DNA of 5,977 nucleotides from Hyphomicrobiales bacterium (GTDB taxonomy: Bacteria > Pseudomonadota > Alphaproteobacteria > Rhizobiales > Beijerinckiaceae), in contig JANYDZ010000572.1 of assembly GCA_025363375.1 (NCBI GenBank), positions 1 through 5,977 on the forward strand, read 5' to 3'. A program made the translations under genes and the position numbers. The notes beneath the pieces are model-generated. The model worked only from the letters and a program-made list of their open reading frames with translations, did no database searches and was not told the DNA's origin. The stretch's first letter is position 1, and each line of letters starts with the position of its first letter. Below, in pieces: positions 1-4,394 of the stretch.

Positions 1-2
1 CG

Positions 3-146
3 GAAGTGATGGCGGTGACCTTGTTCGATCTCTGGCAGAACGGCCAGGTGACGGAACTCGCCGCCATGGGCGTGGTGTGGATCGCGCTGATGACGAGCGT
101 ATCGACCGCGTTTCATCTGTTGACGCAGCGGCATCAGATCGCGTGA
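3..146 (+). CDS. ABC transporter permease, FbpB-type (C-terminal fragment)
   Basis: The reading frame is open from the left edge and stops with TGA at 144-146, giving the last 47 residues of a protein that starts outside the window. The fragment reads VTLFDLWQNGQVTELAAMGV, followed by a hydrophobic stretch (VVWIALMTS) and a short polar tail ending in HQIA. The pattern 'VTLFDLW..GQVTELAA.GV' followed by a last membrane helix is typical of the C-terminus of permeases in the iron(III)/thiamine/phosphonate importer class (FbpB-like, two fused permease halves). Such permeases form the inner-membrane channel and work with a periplasmic binding protein and an ATPase. The binding-protein gene at 1438-2514 is its plausible partner, but a minus-strand cupin gene lies between them, so the two cannot share one simple transcript. 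Only the family-level call is safe because so little of the gene is visible. Confidence 0.75.
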   Translation, partial: EVMAVTLFDLWQNGQVTELAAMGVVWIALMTSVSTAFHLLTQRHQIA

Positions 147-155
147 CGTGGGAAA

Positions 156-185
156 GCTCCTTCTCCCGCTCGCGGGAGAAGGAGC
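156..185. terminator. Perfect 13-bp hairpin between convergent genes, probable bidirectional terminator or dispersed palindromic repeat
   Basis: The arm GCTCCTTCTCCCG (156-168) is followed by a four-base loop CTCG and the exact complement CGGGAGAAGGAGC (173-185). It sits 10 bases after the stop codon of the permease and 11 bases before the end of the minus-strand cupin stop codon, which is where a bidirectional terminator would be expected. No T-run follows on either strand, so it is not a canonical intrinsic terminator. It may instead block 3' exonucleases or be one copy of a dispersed palindromic repeat. The hairpin is seen directly; its role is inferred. Confidence 0.65.
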
Positions 186-195
186 AGCAGGCTCC

Positions 196-1314
196 CTAAC
201 CCGTGAAATACTTCTCCATCCCCGGCGTGATCCCCGCCTTCTTCATTTCTTCCAGCCACAGCGCGTGAATGCGCTTGTTCTGTTCCTCGTATTCCACCTG
301 GTTGCCGCCCTCTTTCACGCTGAGCGAGGAGCGTTGCCGCTTGTCGCCCTTCTCGCCGATCATGGTGCGGCGCTTCATCGTGGTGAAGGGATAGCGCACG
401 TTGCCGAGGCCCGTCGCGAGATAACGCGCGGGATCGTGGCTGGTGTTGAAATGCTGGTGGAACTGGTTGAGGCAGGGTGGAAACACGACGCCGTGTTTCC
501 ACTCGACGCGCTCGAAATTATCCTCCCGCCCCTCGTACCATGTCAGCGAATAGCCGTGGCCGGTGACGCAGATCACATGCGTGCCGGCGCCGTGACGATG
601 GCCTTTCTTGTAGGTGCCAACGGGCATTTCGGACATATGCGCGGACAACACGCCGTCGGCGAGCACGAACTTGATGTTGCTCGAGCCGCCGCCGCGGTCG
701 GCGTAGGCGTGCAATTCGATGTTCGCCATGTCAGGCACGAAATTGGTTTCCCACAGGTGGTTGCCGGCCTTGATAGGCACGAAATCGCCTTCGCCCGTAA
801 AATGGCTTTCCTTGCCGTTGCGCTCGGTGAAATCGAACCTGGTGTTGAAGATGAAGTCTTCGCTGTGAAACACGTTCATCAGCAACGGCAGGTTCGTCGT
901 CGACGCAAAAAGCGCGCGCTCGCGCCCGCTTGAATTGAAGTGGCGATGTTTCGCGTTGATGGGTATCGCGAACATGGCCTTCGGTCCCCATTCGAAACTG
1001 CGCCGCGCGCCGTCGGCGAATTCGATCTGCGTCGAGCCCGCGCCTTCGAGCACGTAATAGAGATCCTCGTAGAGATGATGGATCGGCGCCGTCGCCTGTC
1101 CCGGCGCCAGTTCGTGCAAAAACATGTTGCAGAAATCGCCGCGTCCCTCGAGATGGATCGCCGCGCCCTTGGCGCCGAGGCGCGGCCAGTCGCCGGTCTT
1201 CACCTCGAAGAGATCGACGGCGTAACAGCCGTCAACAACGGGCAGGCCCTCCTTGGCGACCCAGTCGAGATAGGGATCGACGCCGTAGCGGGCGGCGGGA
1301 GATGCGTCATCCAT
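196..1314 (-). CDS. Double-cupin domain protein, gentisate-dioxygenase-like
   Basis: This is a 372-residue soluble protein with no signal peptide, so probably cytoplasmic. ATG (1314-1312) is chosen because AGGA lies 8 bases upstream; the open frame runs much further upstream but only as antisense of the next gene. Cupin 1 spans roughly residues 60-145: motif 1 is HHLYEDLYYVLEG (79-91) and motif 2 is IPINAKHRHFN (117-127). Cupin 2 spans roughly 218-305: motif 1 is GHRHGAGTHVICVTGHGY (238-255) and motif 2 is FHQHFN (285-290). In cupin 2 the usual motif-1 glutamate is a threonine (T245), while H239, H241 and H286 or H288 remain. That three-histidine arrangement, plus HRH...GxGY and H.H.N...PARYL, resembles gentisate 1,2-dioxygenase and related Fe(II) ring-cleaving bicupins. 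A charged tail (about 314-372, ending MEKYFTG) follows. The substrate is unknown; it could also be an isomerase or a metal-free regulator. It is transcribed divergently from the binding-protein gene, which suggests shared control. Confidence 0.85.
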   Translation of the reverse strand: MDDASPAARYGVDPYLDWVAKEGLPVVDGCYAVDLFEVKTGDWPRLGAKGAAIHLEGRGDFCNMFLHELAPGQATAPIHHLYEDLYYVLEGAGSTQIEFADGARRSFEWGPKAMFAIPINAKHRHFNSSGRERALFASTTNLPLLMNVFHSEDFIFNTRFDFTERNGKESHFTGEGDFVPIKAGNHLWETNFVPDMANIELHAYADRGGGSSNIKFVLADGVLSAHMSEMPVGTYKKGHRHGAGTHVICVTGHGYSLTWYEGREDNFERVEWKHGVVFPPCLNQFHQHFNTSHDPARYLATGLGNVRYPFTTMKRRTMIGEKGDKRQRSSLSVKEGGNQVEYEEQNKRIHALWLEEMKKAGITPGMEKYFTG

Positions 1315-1332
1315 GCGGCGTTTCCTGTGTCT

Positions 1333-1364
1333 CGGTTGCCGGCGATTGGCGGGCGCGACAACCG
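1333..1364. promoter_or_regulatory. Inverted repeat CGGTTG-N20-CAACCG in the divergent promoter region, possible operator
   Basis: CGGTTG at 1333-1338 is matched exactly in inverted orientation by CAACCG at 1359-1364, in the 123-bp space between the divergent cupin and binding-protein genes. A shared regulator of the two genes would bind in this space. The arms are only six bases long and could arise by chance. No regulator gene is visible in the window. Confidence 0.2.
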
Positions 1365-1374
1365 CTGCTACGAA
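1346..1374 (+). promoter_or_regulatory. Candidate promoter of the substrate-binding-protein gene
   Basis: TTGGCG (1346-1351) and TACGAA (1369-1374) are 17 bases apart, about 64 bases upstream of the chosen ATG. The matches are four of six and three of six, so this is only a suggestion. Its -10 box overlaps the candidate -10 box of the divergent cupin promoter on the other strand, so if both are real the two promoters would compete for polymerase. Confidence 0.2.
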
Positions 1375-1399
1375 TAGCCGCCTACGCGCCGCTTGCCAA
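1371..1399 (-). promoter_or_regulatory. Candidate sigma-70-like promoter of the cupin gene
   Basis: On the minus strand TTGGCA (1399-1394, five of six matches to TTGACA) is separated by 17 bases from TATTCG (1376-1371, three of six matches to TATAAT). Transcription would start near 1364, about 50 bases before the cupin ATG. The -35 box and spacing are good, but the -10 box is poor. In a GC-rich alphaproteobacterium such matches are weak evidence. Confidence 0.3.
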
Positions 1400-1425
1400 T
1401 GCCGACGCGGTTCAATCGAATGTCC

Positions 1426-1429
1426 GGAG
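1426..1429 (+). promoter_or_regulatory. Ribosome binding site deciding the start of the substrate-binding protein
   Basis: GGAG lies 8 bases before the ATG at 1438. Upstream in-frame starts (TTG 1393, ATG 1399, ATG 1420) would place up to 15 extra residues before a normal signal peptide and have no comparable purine-rich site at the right distance. The site can pair weakly with CTCC at 1434-1437 just before the ATG, a four-base stem too short to interpret. Confidence 0.6.
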
Positions 1430-1437
1430 ACGCCTCC

Positions 1438-2514
1438 ATGCGCGCCATTGTCCGCTCCGCCGCCGCAACCGCCCTGGTCCTGGCCGCTACGGCGCCGGCC
1501 CGCGCGCTGACGACGGAGGAAATTCTCAATTATAAAGGCGCCGACCGCGAGGCCGTGTTGCTGGAAGGCGCGCGTAGGGAAGGGCACGTGACAATCTATT
1601 CCTCGCTCACCGTCAACCAGATGATGCGCCCGCTCGCCGAGGCCTTCATGAAGAAATACCCCTTTGTGAAGCTGAATTTCTGGCGGGCGGAATCCGCCAA
1701 CATCTTCACCAGGCTGAGCGCGGAATCGCGCGCGGACAACGTCGTTGCGGATCTCGTGGAGGGCACCGGCGTCGGCGAGGCCGTGGTGCAAGCCGGCTTC
1801 ACGCAATCCTGGACGTCGCCTGTGCTGGCCGAGTTGCCCGCGCGCTATCTCGACAGGAACAGAATGTGGGCGCCCACGCGCCGCAGCTTTTACAGCGCGG
1901 CTTACAACACGAAATCGACGCCGGACGCCGCCATTCCCCGGAGCTACGAGGATCTGCTGGATCCCCGCTGGAAGGGCCAGCTTTACTGGCACGCGAATAC
2001 GTCGAGCGGCGGCCCGTTGTTCCTCACCAATTTGCGGCTGGCCTGGGGCGAGGACAGGGCGCTCGGCTATTTCAAGCGGCTGGCGGCGCAGCGCATCGTC
2101 AACATGACCGCCGGCAGCGGGCGCATGCTGGTCGATCGCGTGATGGCGGGGGAAATTGGAATCGCGCTGAACATTTTCGCGCATCACCCCATCATCAGCC
2201 GCGCCAAAGGCGCAGCGGTGAATTCAGCCATGCTCGATCCCATCGCCACGACCGTCGCGGCGATGGCCTTTCCCAAGGGATTGCGTCACCCGAACGCGGC
2301 CATGCTGCTGACGGATTTCTTCCTCGGCAAGGAAGGACAGAAAATTCTCGCCGACGCTGAATATTTCCCCGTGCGCGAGGATGTGCCGACCATGCCTGGC
2401 CTCGCGCCGATCATCGAGGCCGTCGCAACGTCGAAAGAGAATTTCGTCGATCCCGAAACGCTGATGAAAATGACGCCGTCATCGGAGAAGATGATCGCTG
2501 ACCTGTTTCGTTGA
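1438..2514 (+). CDS. Periplasmic ABC transporter substrate-binding protein, FbpA/AfuA-like
   Basis: This 358-residue protein opens with a Sec signal peptide: MRAIVR, a hydrophobic core (residues 7-19) and an AxA site (A21-R22-A23), so cleavage probably falls before L24. The mature part begins with LLEGARREGHVTIYSSLT (about 41-58), the usual first strand of type-2 periplasmic binding proteins that feed iron(III), thiamine or phosphonate importers. Later marks of the family are YEDLLDPRWKGQL, the GEIGIALNIF strand (238-247) and a C-terminal FFLGKEGQKILADAEYFPVR helix region. Ferric-iron binders carry adjacent tyrosines just after the GE.GIAL strand; here the matching residues are NIFAHHP (245-251). 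Iron is therefore an unlikely ligand, and an organic anion or other small molecule is more likely. Family length is normal. The upstream permease is the likely partner; no ATPase gene is in the window. The flavoprotein gene follows 113 bases downstream in the same direction. Confidence 0.88.
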   Translation: MRAIVRSAAATALVLAATAPARALTTEEILNYKGADREAVLLEGARREGHVTIYSSLTVNQMMRPLAEAFMKKYPFVKLNFWRAESANIFTRLSAESRADNVVADLVEGTGVGEAVVQAGFTQSWTSPVLAELPARYLDRNRMWAPTRRSFYSAAYNTKSTPDAAIPRSYEDLLDPRWKGQLYWHANTSSGGPLFLTNLRLAWGEDRALGYFKRLAAQRIVNMTAGSGRMLVDRVMAGEIGIALNIFAHHPIISRAKGAAVNSAMLDPIATTVAAMAFPKGLRHPNAAMLLTDFFLGKEGQKILADAEYFPVREDVPTMPGLAPIIEAVATSKENFVDPETLMKMTPSSEKMIADLFR

Positions 2515-2528
2515 GGAGCGGCATTCAA

Positions 2529-2557
2529 CCGCGCCCGCCGGCGCCGGCCCAACGCGG
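2529..2557. other. GC-rich nested palindrome in the spacer after the binding-protein gene
   Basis: GCCGGCGCCGGC (2537-2548) is its own reverse complement and lies inside an outer pair CCGCG (2529-2533) and CGCGG (2553-2557). The whole could fold into an imperfect stem 15 bases after the binding-protein stop codon. No T-run follows, so it is not a clear intrinsic terminator. It might lessen read-through to the flavoprotein gene or stabilise the upstream message. Such strings are common in DNA of this composition. Confidence 0.3.
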
Positions 2558-2573
2558 CTGTCCCAACGCGGCT
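2548..2573 (+). repeat. Short direct repeat, two copies of CCCAACGCGGCT with a 14-bp period
   Basis: CCCAACGCGGCT occurs at 2548-2559 and again at 2562-2573, separated by two bases. It lies in the non-coding spacer between the binding-protein and flavoprotein genes and just upstream of the candidate promoter at 2573. It could be a recent local duplication or a pair of binding sites for a regulator; nothing distinguishes these. Confidence 0.55.
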
Positions 2574-2601
2574 TGCAAATGCCCGACCTCCCGCCCAGAA
2601 T
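2573..2601 (+). promoter_or_regulatory. Candidate promoter of the flavoprotein gene
   Basis: TTGCAA (2573-2578) and CAGAAT (2596-2601) are separated by 17 bases, with four of six matches each to the sigma-70 consensus. Transcription would start near 2608, about 20 bases before the ATG and just ahead of the ribosome binding site. A second A/T-rich hexamer, TATAAA (2607-2612), matches the -10 consensus better but has no partner at the right distance. The flavoprotein may alternatively be read through from the binding-protein promoter. Confidence 0.25.
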
Positions 2602-2616
2602 GAGCGTATAAAGCAA

Positions 2617-2622
2617 GGGAGG
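2617..2622 (+). promoter_or_regulatory. Strong ribosome binding site of the flavoprotein gene
   Basis: GGGAGG ends five bases before the ATG at 2628. It is the strongest Shine-Dalgarno match in the window and fixes the start directly ahead of a Tat signal peptide. Confidence 0.75.
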
Positions 2623-2627
2623 ATCTC

Positions 2628-4382
2628 ATGACGCTCAACAGGCGTAAATTATTGGCTGGCGGCGGCGTTGCCGCAGCGGGCGCGATGCTCGCGGCGGAAG
2701 CCGCGCAGGCGCAAACCCCCGCCATCCAGTGGAACAAGGAAGTCGATGTTGTCGTCATCGGCTCCGGCGCGACCGGCCTTCCCGCCAGCATCGTCGCGCG
2801 CGAGGCGGGCGCCTCCGTCATTGTGCTGGAGGCGCAACCGCATGTCGGCGGCCACGCGCGCGTCAGCGGCGGCAACATGCCGCTTGGCGGCGGCAACAGC
2901 GCGCAGAAGAAATACGGCGTCGAGGATTCCGCCGATCTTCTGTTCAGGGACCTGACCGACTGGTCCGTGGTGCAGCCCACAGGCTCGGCGGATTACCGCT
3001 ACAACGACCGTGAAATCATCCGCGCCTACGCCGACAACGCCGCGCCGACTTTCGAGTTTCTGAAGGCGCACGGCGTGGTCTACGTCGACAAGCCGCCGGA
3101 TCGTCAGGGCGGAAGTTCCGTAGGCAACAGCGTGATGCGCACCATGCACGTTGCGCCCGTGGACTGGCCGCTGATCCAGACTGGCGCGCCGGCGACGCCC
3201 GCGCAGCGCCTGACCATGTCAACCGGCAACGGGCTGACGCAACCGCTGCACGAAGCGGCGAAAAAAATAGGCGTCGAATTTCTGCTCGAACACAGAATGC
3301 TTTCGCTCCATCGCGAAGGCGGAAGGACCGGCCGCGTCGTCGGCGTCGCCGTGGACAACAACGGAACGCGGCTCAACATCCGCGCGCGCAAGGCGGTCGT
3401 CGTCGCGACCGGCGGCTCGACGGGCAACGTCGATTTCCGCCGCATGTTCGATCCGCGCTTGACGGAGGAATATTGCGGGATCGCGGGCATGCCGCATTCG
3501 GATCAGGACGCCAGCGGCGAAATCGCCGCCATGGATGTCGGCGCGTCGCTGTGGGGCACGTACAATCAGACGGCGGAACATGGTTCCGGCATCACCAAGC
3601 CGGGCCGCGTCGGCTGCCAGTATGGTTATGTCAATCTCCGCTGGCAGCCGGGCAGTCCGCTGTTCGCAAAAGCGCGCGCCGAAGGCCTGCGCGTCGGCGA
3701 CTGGCAAAACGTCATCACCGTCAACATGCTCGGCAAGCGTTTCTATGACGAGACCGGGCGGCAATACACATCCAACGCCTACAAAGGAATCGACCCCTAT
3801 GTGCAGAATTCCTATCTCAACGCGAAAAATCTTCGCTGGGATCCGAACAATTGGCTCAACGCCGCCATGCAAGGCGTTGGCGACGGACGGAATGGCGGCG
3901 GACCCATCTGGGCGATCTTCGATTCGGAAGCGGTGGCGCGCGAGAAATGGGATGTGAAACCGCCGAATGTCGATATCGAAGGCGGGTTCTTTTTCAGCGC
4001 CGACACGGTCGAGGAACTCGCGGCGAAAATCAAAATGAAGTACCAACGCGTTCCGATGCCCGCGCGGAATCTGGCCGAGACCGTCGGCTCCTATAATGGC
4101 TTTGTCGCTCAGGGCCGCGACTATGATTTCGGCAAGCCGCGGCCGCTCTACACGATCGCCAAGCCGCCTTTCTACGCCGCCTGGTGCACGCCGGTGCTGC
4201 ACGACACGCGCGCGGGGCTGCGCATCAACGCGCGCTGTCAGGTGGTGGACATGAAGGGCGCCGTCATTCCGGGGCTTTACGCCGGCGGCGAATCCGCCGG
4301 CGGCTTCAGCATGCACGGGCTGCCGCGCTGCACCTGTCAGGGGTTCATCGCCGGTCGGCACGCGGCGGCGGAGAGCGCGTGA
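2628..4382 (+). CDS. Tat-exported FAD-dependent oxidoreductase, fumarate reductase / ketosteroid dehydrogenase class
   Basis: The product is 584 residues. The N-terminus MTLNRRKLLAGGG, with twin arginines at 5-6, a hydrophobic stretch and AQA before Q29, is a Tat signal peptide; the folded flavoprotein would therefore act in the periplasm. The FAD domain opens with VDVVVIGSGATG (39-50; dinucleotide loop GSGATG 45-50), ribose-binding E68 and VGG (73-75). ATGGSTGN (260-267) is the second FAD-contact motif. The middle region, roughly 270-500, should hold the capping domain and includes VNMLGKRFYDE (365-375). The C-terminal LHDTRAGLRIN (H525) and GLYAGGESAGG...HGLPRC (R567) occupy the places of the catalytic histidine and proton-donor arginine region in soluble fumarate reductases. 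The family reduces or dehydrogenates activated C=C/C-C bonds in acids such as fumarate, urocanate or tricarballylate, or in 3-ketosteroids. No CxxCH haem motif or FMN-binding domain is present, so a separate electron partner is needed. The substrate is not determined. Confidence 0.88.
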   Translation: MTLNRRKLLAGGGVAAAGAMLAAEAAQAQTPAIQWNKEVDVVVIGSGATGLPASIVAREAGASVIVLEAQPHVGGHARVSGGNMPLGGGNSAQKKYGVEDSADLLFRDLTDWSVVQPTGSADYRYNDREIIRAYADNAAPTFEFLKAHGVVYVDKPPDRQGGSSVGNSVMRTMHVAPVDWPLIQTGAPATPAQRLTMSTGNGLTQPLHEAAKKIGVEFLLEHRMLSLHREGGRTGRVVGVAVDNNGTRLNIRARKAVVVATGGSTGNVDFRRMFDPRLTEEYCGIAGMPHSDQDASGEIAAMDVGASLWGTYNQTAEHGSGITKPGRVGCQYGYVNLRWQPGSPLFAKARAEGLRVGDWQNVITVNMLGKRFYDETGRQYTSNAYKGIDPYVQNSYLNAKNLRWDPNNWLNAAMQGVGDGRNGGGPIWAIFDSEAVAREKWDVKPPNVDIEGGFFFSADTVEELAAKIKMKYQRVPMPARNLAETVGSYNGFVAQGRDYDFGKPRPLYTIAKPPFYAAWCTPVLHDTRAGLRINARCQVVDMKGAVIPGLYAGGESAGGFSMHGLPRCTCQGFIAGRHAAAESA

Positions 4383-4394
4383 CGCCGCGCCCCC

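Noticed and set aside
148..933. 261-residue plus-strand frame opposite the cupin gene
   Set aside because: It starts inside the hairpin region, has no family features and is antisense to clear cupin motifs.
1315..2187. N-terminal extension of the minus-strand cupin frame to 663 residues
   Set aside because: The extra 291 residues are antisense to the well-supported binding-protein gene, are arginine/histidine/glycine-rich as expected of a shadow frame, and the internal ATG at 1314 has a good ribosome binding site and begins the cupin family region.
3219..4361. 380-residue minus-strand open frame opposite the flavoprotein gene
   Set aside because: It lies entirely inside the flavoprotein coding region, has no recognisable domain, and arises from the strong third-position G/C bias.
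4361..4389. CGCGGCG/CGCCGCG inverted pair at the flavoprotein 3' end as a terminator
   Set aside because: The stem is seven bases with a 15-base loop, lies mostly inside coding sequence and is followed by C residues, not a T-run; likely chance in GC-rich DNA.
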